A DNA stretch of 31,232 nt from Chara braunii. Its lineage: Eukaryota > Streptophyta > Charophyceae > Charales > Characeae. This document shows positions 18,769 through 27,907 of the stretch, one piece after another. The position numbers and the translations under genes are program-made. The stretch is from NCBI GenBank assembly GCA_003427395.1, contig BFEA01000866.1:44761-75992 (forward strand), given 5' to 3'. The notes under the pieces are model-generated. The model saw only the letters and a list, made by a program, of their open reading frames with translations. It was not told the DNA's origin and searched no databases. Position 1 is the first letter of the stretch. Every line of letters begins with the position of its first letter.

Positions 18769-18869
18769 GGTAACCGGCGTTCACGACGAGCCGAACGCCC
18801 GAACCCGAACGCCCGAATGTATGGGACCCCTTGGGGATGCGTTCGGCCGTTCGGGCTGAACACGGACCC
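18768..18869. repeat. Duplicated module C, copy 2
   Basis: Near copy of 17370-17484, again immediately after an (AT)n tract, ending at CGGACCC against repeat B. Confidence 0.7.
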
Positions 18870-18870
18870 A

Positions 18871-19223
18871 AAAAAAGGCACCGAAACAGTTACGGCTTGC
18901 TCCTCTCCTAATTCAAAATTGAAATCACCATATCCGCGCGTGAAAAAGCGACGCGGGAAAAGAAAATCCTACGCCTATTCGCCCAAGAACATTCACACAC
19001 TCGAAAAGGACACGTCGAAGTTCCGCTTATCCCGGAATTCCCAACTACCGAGCCCAATTCCCAGTGCGCTCGCCAAGGCGCACGTAAATTCCCATGTATT
19101 TCCCGACTTGCAAAAAAGAAAAAACAGATCCCAGAAGTCGAAAAAGCCTTCAGACTAGAAATAAAAAAAATCGAGACGGGGTTTTCTGGGGATCGGTATG
19201 ATACAAGCAAAGGAAGGGGTACG
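18871..19223. repeat. Repeat B, left copy (353 bp)
   Basis: Starts AAAAAAGGCACCGAAACAGT and ends GGTACG exactly where the LTR-like repeat starts. The inner copy (21541-21929) is 389 bp; the main difference is a 36-bp deletion in the left copy near 18968. Both copies share an open frame rich in Lys/Arg/Ser on the plus strand; many differences are CpG transitions, so I do not call a gene. Confidence 0.8.
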
Positions 19224-20101
19224 CAACCTCACGCCCTGTGCTGTCTTTCATTCGGAGTGTTTGTTTTGCGGAAAGAGGCCCAGAAAAACAGCGAGATGGG
19301 GTGTGCCAAGGATTTTTGGAAATTGAGTGTGGGGACACTGACGGAACTGAAATCCCCCGTGATGGTCCGATGAACCAAGTCCATTGTTTTCGCGCGTCGC
19401 GGAATGCGCGCGCGGACAAGGCGCGAAGAAAGAAAAATCCAAATTCAATCTATAAAGTATTGTCGGGCTTCCCACCGTGCTACAACCCGTCGTTTAGAGC
19501 GGAAGGGCTTTGGTACGCTCCGCGTGTCCCGTTTCCGTATCAAATCTCATCGTCGTTCGATGGTCAGTTCGGAGTCTGACGTAGATGGTCTCAGTCGAGT
19601 GGCTCTTTCCTTATGCTCGTCCTCACTCCGTATTCGGTAGTGAAAGCCCTTTGCTTCGTAGCGTTCGAAGCGCTGGCACTCTGTGCACAAGGTTCGAGGC
19701 CAATGGGGCGCCACTGCCATCCACGAAATGACGATCACCTCATTAAAGGGCAACAATATCGAGTAGGGCGGGAAGTGCGTATCGATAATGACAAATCCAG
19801 CTTCTACGAATCCTGAACAACGATCGGCCGGAGGGAAGTAATATTGCCCGCCGATTTGTGCGATGGCTTCTCGTACGTCCCACTCACATACACGTGTCCT
19901 TTCCTCACTGTAGGGAAAAGGTCGCGTTGGGATGGGAGATACGGGAGGCTGGCGCCTAATAGGACGGTACTTGTCAGTCCACATGTCAATTAATCACAAA
20001 TATCCCGAGACGTCATTAAGAACAGAAGCGATTCGCGCGTCCCCCAATCAATCCTTTTGACACGAGAGAGATAGAGAGATGAGATAGATAGATAGATAGA
20101 T

Positions 20102-20182
<81 letters not shown>

Positions 20183-20219
20183 CAGAGAGAGAGAGAGAGA
20201 GCAGACACACATCAGCCTG
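19224..20219 (-). repeat. LTR-like repeat A, left copy (candidate 3' LTR of the gypsy element)
   Basis: Bases 19224 to about 20060 align with 30373 to about 31209 at a constant offset (11149) with no net indel over some 830 bp and about 95% identity by eye. The right copy directly abuts the PBS, as a 5' LTR should. The copy runs into GATA/GA microsatellites at about 20085-20201, and its right limit is uncertain: the true LTR could extend through 20220-21929. I found no clear polypurine tract. It lacks a clean TG..CA terminus. Confidence 0.65.
20085..20201. repeat. (GATA)n / (GA)n microsatellite
   Basis: GATA repeats followed by GA repeats with GACA interruptions. The right LTR-like copy enters a GA run at the window end (31212-31232), so the microsatellite belongs to the repeat family. 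Confidence 0.9.
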
Positions 20220-21540
20220 ATCATGCACGGGACCGACCCGCGACTAAGTTCCACACAACGTTTGTCCCTGGCACCTTGTTTCTCACGGCCGCCTGGCGGC
20301 TTGGCTGCTGATGTCGTGCAGCATAAGGCAGATGGCATGCGCAGCGCACTCGGAACCACAAATCTAAACACTCTTGCATTCTCGAACAAAATTCCGACGA
20401 CAATTGTCTAATCAACACAAAGAGAGTCACACGTTTCCATACATGCATTCACTGTGGAAGGTGCAAAAATGCGATATGCACAAGAAAAGATGGATCGCAC
20501 TGCACAGTACACACGCATCCACCGTTCACAAGACAAGAAGACAGGGTCCTTACGTAGGTGGATTACCCTGGAAACTAATGGAACAGTTCCGGAAGAAGTT
20601 CTCTCACACAAAAACAGGATGCCGACTCATTCCCATTCAGGAGAGGGACAATCATTCAGACGCATCATCATTCAAAAAGGGAAAAAGAAAGAGAGAGAGT
20701 CGAGGGAAAGAAAATCAAAATAGAAGATGGCAAGGTCCGAAAAGAGAAAAGTTCGGTGTCGCCGCTGTACACTCACGCCAAAGATAACAATCCGCAACAA
20801 AGGCGCATTCGCCGTTAATTCCAATATGGCCCCAGGCCAATCAACTCAACTCCGATCATCGATCCTCATACCCGCACCGACGATCCCAGCCGTCGCGTGC
20901 TAACTCCCACCACTGCGATCGTCAACCCGCTGTCGTAAACTCGACACGGTTCGCCCGGATCCCAAAGTCCGTCGTGGCGATCAGGCGCGCAACCGGCCAG
21001 CCTATCGTCAGCCCGACAGGACTTTCCGACTCGCATCAACCCACTCTGCCTAGCCACTGCTTCCCGGAAGCTCGCTTAGGAGTAGAGAACGTAAGAAGGC
21101 GATGGGAAGGCAGAGGTGTAAGAGGAGAAGCAGGAGGAGGAGACTTTGAGAAGAGTGCTTTACGAACGCCATGTTGATCCCTCGAAACTCAAGGTTCAAC
21201 CAATCAGATTCGCCGCGCAATAGGAAGGTCCTATTGATCCGCGCACCTGACTGGCGAGCGGGAGTTATCAATGGATCGACCGGGCGTCGTGCGCCAGACT
21301 CAGAGGGTGAGAAGAGAAAAGGCGCGAGAAGTAGAGCAAGACGGGTCCAAGATTCAGATGATCAAGGAAGGGAAATGGGCGCGCAAAAAGCAAGGCGGGA
21401 AAGAGAGAGAGAGAGAGAAGGAAAACAATTACAGGGAGAGAGAAAAAGGAAAGAGAAGGGAAGGGAGGTGTGGGAGGGAGCGATGCGGGGGACAGAGAGG
21501 AGAAAGCTTCTGCATACGCGGCGCCGTCAACAAAAAGAAA
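20220..21540. other. Non-coding part of the gypsy 3' region or LTR
   Basis: Purine-rich on the plus strand in places (about 20680-20720 and 21300-21480), which creates long but low-complexity Arg/Lys/Glu frames that I do not accept as genes. No recognised domain. Confidence 0.45.
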
Positions 21541-21929
21541 AAAAAAGGCACCGAAACAGTTACGGCTTGCTCCTCTCCTAATTCAAAATTGAAATCACCA
21601 TATCCATGCACGAAAAAGCAACGAGGGAAAAGAAAATCCTACGCCTATTCGTATTCAAGCAAAATTCCGAGAGTTTCTCCCGATGCGCCCAAGAACATTC
21701 GCACACTCGAAAAGAACACGTCGAAGTTCCGCTTATCCCGGAATTCCCAACTGCCGAGCCCAATTCCTAGTGCGCTCGCTAAGGCGCACGTAAATTCCCA
21801 TGTATTTCCCGACTCGCAAAAAAGGAAAAACAGATCCCAGAAGTCGAAAAAGCCTTCAGAAAATAAACAAAAAAAATCAAAACGGGGTTTTCTGGGGATC
21901 GGTATGATACAAGCAAAAGAAGTGGTACG
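21541..21929. repeat. Repeat B, inner copy (389 bp)
   Basis: Second copy of the 18871-19223 repeat, with 36 extra bases. Both copies end at GGTACG, after which they diverge (GAAGATGG here, LTR-like repeat A on the left). Confidence 0.8.
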
Positions 21930-22372
21930 GAAGATGGCACGGGTTCGGGAAGTGGTTTGCACATATGTGACGCGCAGGGGGTTCCAAAATTATGCGATCT
22001 CCTGATTGCATGTCATGGCGGAGGAGGAAAGAGAAAAGGGGAAGAACAGAGTGATGCATGAGGAACCAAACATATCAGCAGAGCTTCCAGAATGAAGCAC
22101 AAGGGGTGGTAACTGAGCCGCGGATGAGATGGCGACAACATCCATGACAAGACCTCCGCAACCCGGTCATATGCGACACCCTGCTCTGTAGAGATCGTTC
22201 AGGTGACGCCATCACGGTCCACCTGATCTCCGTGTGCTCTGCACCCCAGCTCGTTGCTTCCCGTCGAAGCAGAGCGTAGGTTGACGTCATCATCGATGGC
22301 GGGATCTCCACAAAGCTTACTAATTCGTGCCGATGAGGAGAGGAGGGGGGGGGGGNGTTACCTGAATGGGGC
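21930..22372. other. Non-coding 3' region of the gypsy element
   Basis: Lies beyond the last stop of ORF-B. A G-run with an N sits at about 22345-22356. No polypurine tract on the minus strand was identified. Confidence 0.45.
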
Positions 22373-23879
22373 CTACCGCCTAGTTGGAATAGGCCAATAG
22401 AGACGGTACATGGAGGGGGTCTCGCGGGGATCACGGGGAGGAAGTGGGGGTAGGAAGCGATTCATCCCTTCCATTGTCACCGGGAGCTCCTCATATCGGA
22501 TGATCCGGTGGAAGTGGGGAAAATGATCGCCGCTGCGGGGAAGGGAAGCGAGGTAGTCGCGATAGAAGGAGGAGAGGGTGCGGAAGAGCGCCGCTCAAAA
22601 GATCTCGAAGTGGCGGCAAGCAGGGATTGTCCCCGTGGCGACGCAGTAAACCTCTACCACGTTGCATCGCTCCCATGCAGCGCTGAACAGCAGGAGATGC
22701 CAGCAGAACGTGGGGGCAGCAGATTGAACGGAGGTGTGGGGGTGGACAGTGGCGAGTAGACGGGTATAATAGAAGTCGCGGAAGAGATGGGGATGGAAAG
22801 GATGAGAAGGGAAGGTGACGGGGGTACGGATCTGCTCGACGGTGAGGAAATCAAGGGGTCGGCGGGACAGCGTCTGAGGACGAAGACCTATCGCCCGCAT
22901 CGGTACGTGGGCGAACTGGGGGACGGGTGGGGCTGGAGGAGGAGGGGGATCGGCTCCGTCTCTGTCGCGCAGTACTTGAGGTGGCGGCTGCAGGGTCGCC
23001 ATCTTCGGGCTTCGGCGGCTCTGGATCCCTGGTCGGATCGTTACCGATGCGCAGGCTAGCTTGGCTGGCGAACTCCAGCTGGCGCTTTTTGGTGGCAATT
23101 TCTTCGCGCTTCCGCGCCGCTTCCGGATCGTCTGCCTCCGTTCCTGTACGCGTCGCTTCCTCCGGCAAGGCTTCCCACTCAGATCCAGTTTACTCTTCCT
23201 CCTCTTCTCCTTCGCTCTCCTCGCCCTCCCTATGTTCAATATAGCTTCCTTCCTCCGATGTTTCCTCGTCTTCGTCCTCTTCGTCGTCGTCGTCGATCAC
23301 CACTTCCTCTGCCCTTGGATAGACGGCGTGAGGGATGATCTCGTACGGCTTCAGATACTCCTGCCACGACGGTAGCGTATCCTCGTCCCTAGGTTCCTCC
23401 AAGCACGCAGTCCACTGAAGGTACGGATCCAATGATCGCTCGAAAATGTACGGAGCAGGGCTGTCGTCACTCTGAAAATAGATGTCGGGCGAGAGATCGT
23501 CTGCCAATTGCACGATCGGTGCGATAAGCTCCTGCGCAATCAAGTGGCGTCGACCCGGCCGTACCAATCCGAAGAGAAAGCCAAGAAGATCTTCTTCCAC
23601 GTTAGTCCTCCAAGCCTGTATGATCAGCAGCTCCGGATTCTCGATCCACGTGGGATGCTCGCTAGTCCCCGTCCACGTCACATGTACTCTGACCAAGCAG
23701 AAAAACAGCTCCTCAAAAGTTTCGTGCCACAGTCGCCAATGTCCAGGATTGATAAGAGGGAGTGAAAGAGGCTCGAACGAGAAGGAAAGAGAAGGGTGAA
23801 GATGGGATTGCCAGAAGGTGGGGAAGAGAGAGGGGAGACCAAAGATAGAGCGAGGGGCGAGGAGATCGGCGTGGTTCAT
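22373..23879 (-). pseudogene. Gypsy ORF-B: unrecognised protein in env position, broken
   Basis: Starts at ATG 23879-23877, overlapping the ORF-A stop (ATGA). The first 229 codons give a Trp/Leu-rich globular region (HWRLWHETFEELFFCLVRVH, then QELIAPIVQLADDLSPDIYF) and a strongly acidic tail of about 37 residues. A TAA at 23192-23190 interrupts; the same frame goes on with a charged, probably helical segment (ARKREEIATKKRQLEFASQ). From about 22980 the protein-like frame is another one: a proline run, PMRAIGLRPQTLSRRPLDFL, FHPHLFRDFYYTRLLATVHP, then a TGA (22597-22595), and the frame continues (ALFRTLSSFYRDYLASLP) to TAG at 22375-22373. The original product would be near 500 residues. I see no signal peptide or convincing transmembrane segment, so an envelope role is not supported. 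The family is unknown to me. Confidence 0.6.
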
Positions 23880-24364
23880 TGGGGATGTGGGAAGGGGACG
23901 AGGGTTGGGATCGCAACTGGCCGCTCGCGCGGTGATCGGCGAATATTGTCTAGATCCGGTGTAAAGATCGGGATAAGGTTATACCCTTCTCGGGCGAGGA
24001 CGTGCTGCCACACGTTGGACACTTGCTCCGTCCACTCGCGCAGTGAGGTCAAGATCGAGGTATGCCACTGCGGATTGACCGAGCTGATGTCGCCGCTTAA
24101 CGCCGCAACCGTGGTGACGTGGCTCGTTCTGGGGCCCGCTCGCCGATGAACTGCGGTTACCTCCGCGAATACTACTGCGTGAGGAATTCCTTCGATTCGA
24201 AACGCGGCGGTGGCACAGATACCTTCGTTGTAGAAGAATCGCATCAAACGCCGAAGATCTGCATTGAGCCGAGGGTGACACACTTGCCGAATCTTTGAGA
24301 CGTGGCCATATGGCTGCAAAAGTTGTGCGTCAAGACTCAAGAACCCGCTCCGTGATAAAACTCA
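23876..24364 (-). pseudogene. Gypsy ORF-A: unrecognised domain downstream of integrase
   Basis: An open frame of about 155 codons to TGA 23878-23876, without an ATG near its 5' end (the usual prediction starts at TTG 24340). It is in the same frame as integrase and separated from it only by a TGA at 24364-24362. It is therefore either the last domain of pol cut off by a nonsense change, or a separate ORF whose start was lost; an ATG at 24365-24363 overlaps that TGA but leads to a stop after 11 codons. Visible features: QVCHPRLNADLRRLMRFFYN, AVVFAEVTAVHRR, WTEQVSNVWQHVLAREGYNL. No known motif recognised. Confidence 0.5.
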
Positions 24365-24898
24365 TGGCGAGGTGGGAGAGGAGGACGATGGACAAGAGGG
24401 AGAAAGAGGAGAGAAAGTTAGATCGTCGTAGTTCTCCTCGCTTTCCGAGGAAGAAGAAGGAGGAAGATCGGAAGGAGGAAGGAGACGAAAGAAGGAGGTA
24501 TGTCGGACGATGGGGACAGAGCTATGGATGGCACTAGCCTCAGGCTCGATGCGCACCGTATTGGCGCCGTTGGGTCCAAGCTCGACAACGTGAAAACAGC
24601 CAGAAAACTTGGGAGCGAGTTTCCGGTCGCGTGCACATTTACGTACCTGCACTAGGTCCCCTAATTTATATTGATGCTGGGGCCCAGCATTTCCATTCCG
24701 AGCCTCGTAGCTACGGACCTGTCTACCGTGGGCTAGTTCGGTCATCCTTTGCCTTTTTCAGGCTAGCTTTGGGACGACCCGTTCCATTAATTCGGTGTAC
24801 CTTTTGGCCTTGGCCTTGAGAGTTGCATGCGTGTCTCTACCCCCTGCTTCAGCAATTTCCGAGTTACCCCGGTAATCGATACAGGGGAGGCTATTAGT
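24362..24898 (-). pseudogene. Gypsy integrase C-terminal domain
   Basis: In frame with the integrase core after a TGA at 24901-24899; a further TGA lies at 24760-24758. It carries a basic helical stretch (ATLKAKAKRYTELMERVV) and the DNA-binding SH3-like segment typical of gypsy integrases (YKLGDLVQVRKCARDRKLAP, then KFSGCFHVVELGPNGANTVR), followed by a Ser-rich acidic tail ending at TGA 24364-24362. No chromodomain seen. Confidence 0.8.
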
Positions 24899-25555
24899 TC
24901 AAAGCTGAAAGGGGGTAAACCCCGTAGACTCATGAGGGGTGGCCCGGTGGATCCCGACGATCTGATATACGATCTCGGGCCAAGGACGCATGTCGTGTGC
25001 CGCTAAGTTCCTGCGAAGGGCGGTTTTAATCATACGGTTGGCATTCTCGGCCAACCCGTTCAACTGGGACACGTGGGGTGCCGTATGTCGGAGCGTGACG
25101 CCCCTTCGCGCAAGCAATTCTTCTACCTCACCTTTGAATTCCGATCCATTGTCAGTTAGAATTTCTTCCGTATCTAGGTGGGTATAGAGGAATCGTTCGA
25201 TGTACTGGAAAGGATGCTCTACTTCCGTTGGTACGATTGTGTTTGGTCCCCGTATAGGGGCGGGATCAGCAGCACAGACCAGACAGTTAGCGACAATGTA
25301 CTTGACGCCATCTCGTATATTGGACCAGAACCATCGGTTTTGGTCTACAGTTGCCTCTGTGACACGTACTGCAAAATGAGCGGCCTGTTCTTCGTGAGCG
25401 GATCGGATCCAATCATATCTCTGGAAGGGATGGGGAACCGTCAACCACGAACCTGATCCGTCAGTTTTACGCTTTTCCAAATGACCGTTGATCCATCGAT
25501 AGTCCCGAGATCTCTCGGTTGCCCTACATCTGTCGTGTTTGGTGAGGTGGCCCAA
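24899..25555 (-). pseudogene. Gypsy integrase: zinc-binding region and core, first catalytic Asp deleted
   Basis: The N-terminal zinc region is visible (AHEEQAAHFAVR and a C-x2-C in NCLVCAA). The core keeps the second Asp (LTDNGSEFKG) and the Glu (LNGLAENANRMIKTAL) of the D-D-E triad. Between HPFQYI and ERFLYTHLDT, at about 25195-25205, the segment that normally holds the first catalytic Asp and the strands after it (about 50-60 residues in the family) is missing without changing frame. Strand transfer would be impossible. The segment ends at TGA 24901-24899, after which the same frame continues. Confidence 0.88.
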
Positions 25556-25856
25556 TGATAATCCCGCTAATTATGCTAATAAAATTTTATCCGTCCAAAC
25601 CTCCGCTCGTCGGTATTTTTCGTCGTATTCAGGGCCGTCCGTACGGACGGCCTCGAATCGAACCTCCGTGGGGAGCTTGTTCGTTCTACACAGGGGGCAC
25701 CTTCATTCCTTGCTACTCGTCCGATATCGAACGCAGGCCCCGTGCGCACTGTTGACATACGTGGCACATCCTACCCAATCGACAAATCCGGTGTCGAAGG
25801 GATGACAGTCGACCCCATAAACCCGTGCAATATACGTGCAAAAATAACAGAATTTA
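25556..25856 (-). pseudogene. Degenerate pol linker between RNase H and integrase
   Basis: No single frame is open across this stretch. Short protein-like pieces appear in different frames (for example YIARVYGVDCHPFDTGFVDW around 25780-25840), suggesting several indels in a former coding region. Confidence 0.45.
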
Positions 25857-26384
25857 TCAAGAAGGGTGGCGAAGAAAGCAGAGCAAGTGAGAGGGGCAGA
25901 AGTAGTAGGAGAAGAAGGAGTTGCGGAGGCAGGTGGGGTAGTCATGATGACAGAGGAGGAAAGATGGGACTGACTTGTGGGGAAAGTAGAACAGACAAAT
26001 TAGTCCTCGTGCCACCTTCTGCTTTGACAAAATCTCCACTTGGTCGTACCGGGGTCCAATCTCCTGTTCCGGTTCGTTCCACGGAATCACCTCCTCATTC
26101 TTCGGAACTTTTTCAGGTCGGTGCAGCCGTGTCAGTCCGTCCGCATTCCCGTGTCTCTCATGCTTCCGATGACGGATGTCAAAGTCCATGCTCTGCAGCA
26201 CCGTTGACCATCGCCCGATCATGCCAGAGTAATCTTTCGATTTTTTCAGAGTCAATAGGGGCTCATGATCAGTTACCAAGGTGAACTTACGCCCGTATAG
26301 ATAAGCACGAAAGTGACTGATTCCCCAGAGGGCCGCGTAGCATTCCCCAGTTGGAGCGGCGTAGTTGCGCTTGCAGGCGGGCAC
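25857..26384 (-). pseudogene. Gypsy RNase H domain
   Basis: In frame with the RT segment to its right after a TGA at 26387-26385. It shows NYAAPTGECYAALWGISHFR (RNase H Glu region), TDHEPLLTLKKS with catalytic Asp, and HGNADGLTRL near the C-terminus. RNase H removes genomic RNA during reverse transcription. After about residue 130 the sequence turns into an unrelated Phe/Ser/Cys-rich tail, so a frame break lies near 26000. Confidence 0.88.
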
Positions 26385-26855
26385 TCATTTGGACGCATAT
26401 TCCATCACACTCTCGAGTCCGCTTGGTCCCACCTGGGCAAGGATCACCGAAATCGCTTCTGGTTGCCAGTCAGTGATGAGAACAAAAGGTTTTTCGGGAT
26501 CCGGTCTTATAAGGACCGGAGCCGAAATGAGAGCGGCCTTGAGTGTGGAAAACACTTGATCGCATTCCGGCGTCCAGATCAACAGTTGATCCTTGTGCAG
26601 CAGATTTGTGAGGGGTCCCGCAATCGCCGCGAAACCCTTGATAAATCTTCGGTAGTACGAGGCTAAGCCCAGAAAGGCGTGAACTTGCGTGATAGTCGTA
26701 GGCACCGACGCGTCTCTGACAGCCGCCACTTTCTGCGGTTCCGGTTGGAGTCCCTTGTCTGTCACCACGTGCCCTAGGAAGGAAATGGTGGTGAGGAAAA
26801 ACTGACACTTCTCAGGCGCCACTTTGAAGCCTGCATCTCGTAACGCATGCAGTGC
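26385..26855 (-). pseudogene. Gypsy RT thumb/connection domain
   Basis: In frame with the RT palm after a TGA at 26858-26856. It shows EKCQFFLTTISFLGHVVTDK, the IT..VHAFLGLASYYRRFIKGF connection motif and NLLHKD, then FVLITD near the start of the RNase H fold. It ends at the TGA at 26387-26385. Confidence 0.9.
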
Positions 26856-27695
26856 TCATTCGATGTGATGCACGTGTCCCTCGTAAGAACTCGAATACAC
26901 CAGGATGTCATCCATGTACACAATCACGCAGTAGTTGATGATGCTCTGCGCCAAACGAGTCTTCCTTACGAAATTATGAAAAGCCATGTTCATGGCCCGC
27001 TGAAAGGTCGCAGGGGCATTGCAGATACCCATCGGACATCGAATCCACTGCCATGTACCTTCGAAAAACACGAATGCTGTTTTCGGACGATCTTCCTCTC
27101 GAACAAGAAGATGATGGAACACATGGCGAACATCAAACTTGCTGAAAAATCGAGCACTCCCAATCGCATCCAACAACTCATCAATCCGGGGGAGAGGGTA
27201 TATATCTTTAATCGTGATCTCATTCAATTTTCCGTCATCAATACAAATGCGAATCCCTCCGGCCTTTTTAGGCACGATCACTACAGGGAAAGACCATGGA
27301 CCTATGGCGGGCTCGATCCATCCATTAGCTTCAAACTCCTTAATCCGCTGAAAAGTGGCCGCTCTTTGAGCTGGCGAGTATCGGTACTGAGCGCAGCTAA
27401 TGGGCAGATGGTTTCCTGTGAGAATGGCATGCTCGATCACATTCGTTACGCCGATGTCATTGTCGTATATGCTCAATACGTCTGCGTAACCGTTTAACAC
27501 ACGGATCAATGATTTTCGAAGCTCCGCGGGGACGTGACCTGGCAAGGTGATTGTTGATTCCCCGGAAATCGTAAGGGGCATATCGATCCAATCAACCGGC
27601 CGTTCCCGTCGATCATGGACACTAGAAAAAACGGAACTACTGGTGCGAACAGAGAAGATAGTTGTTATCATCTGGGACTCAGCGGGGCTGATCAT
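26856..27695 (-). pseudogene. Gypsy reverse transcriptase palm
   Basis: About 279 codons. Motifs in order: GWIEPAIGPWSFPVVIVPKK (fingers), GIRICIDDGKLNEITIKD, ARFFSKFDVRHVFHHL (motif A with Asp; usual S-G-Y-H region altered), FEGTWQWIRCPMGICNAPAT (motif B) and VYMDDILVYS (motif C, 26918-26907). All three catalytic Asp are kept. The first in-frame ATG at 27695 is probably not the true start: it lies inside ETEMISPAES, and upstream pol is in the gag frame, so a frameshift lies near 27700. Confidence 0.92.
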
Positions 27696-27907
27696 CTCCG
27701 TTTCCTTAGCTTCAACATCACAGTTAGCCCCGTTAGATCTGTCATTTCTTGCATCAGATTAGGTACATCACTTATCGGTGCCTCCCCCTCTTGTGTAAGC
27801 AAGGCGATGGTGGTTCCTGCCGTTAGTAACGATCTGGGCGAAAAAACAGAGACATCCAAATACTGTTTCGTTTGCTGATAACGCGTTCATAAGGAGAGAG
27901 CTTCCTC
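27696..27907 (-). pseudogene. Gypsy pol upstream segment between gag-protease stop and RT
   Basis: In the gag frame, after the TAA at 27910-27908 and a TGA at 27889-27887, there is protein-like sequence (QYLDVSVFSPRSLLTAGTTI, then LLTQEGEAPISDVPNLMQEM). It ends in a stop near 27697, where the frame changes to that of RT. It looks like the N-terminal part of pol disrupted by stops and one indel. Confidence 0.65.

Noticed and set aside
19685-19700. Perfect-looking Pol III B box (GGTTCGAGGCC) in the LTR-like repeat
   Set aside because: No A box at the right distance and no tRNA-like fold around it.
21271-22005. 244-codon plus-strand frame and neighbouring Arg/Lys/Glu-rich frames (from 20374 on)
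   Set aside because: They come from purine-rich low-complexity DNA and repeat B; no protein-like composition.
22373-23879. Envelope glycoprotein for the gypsy element
   Set aside because: Position fits, but no signal peptide, transmembrane segment or cleavage site is visible.
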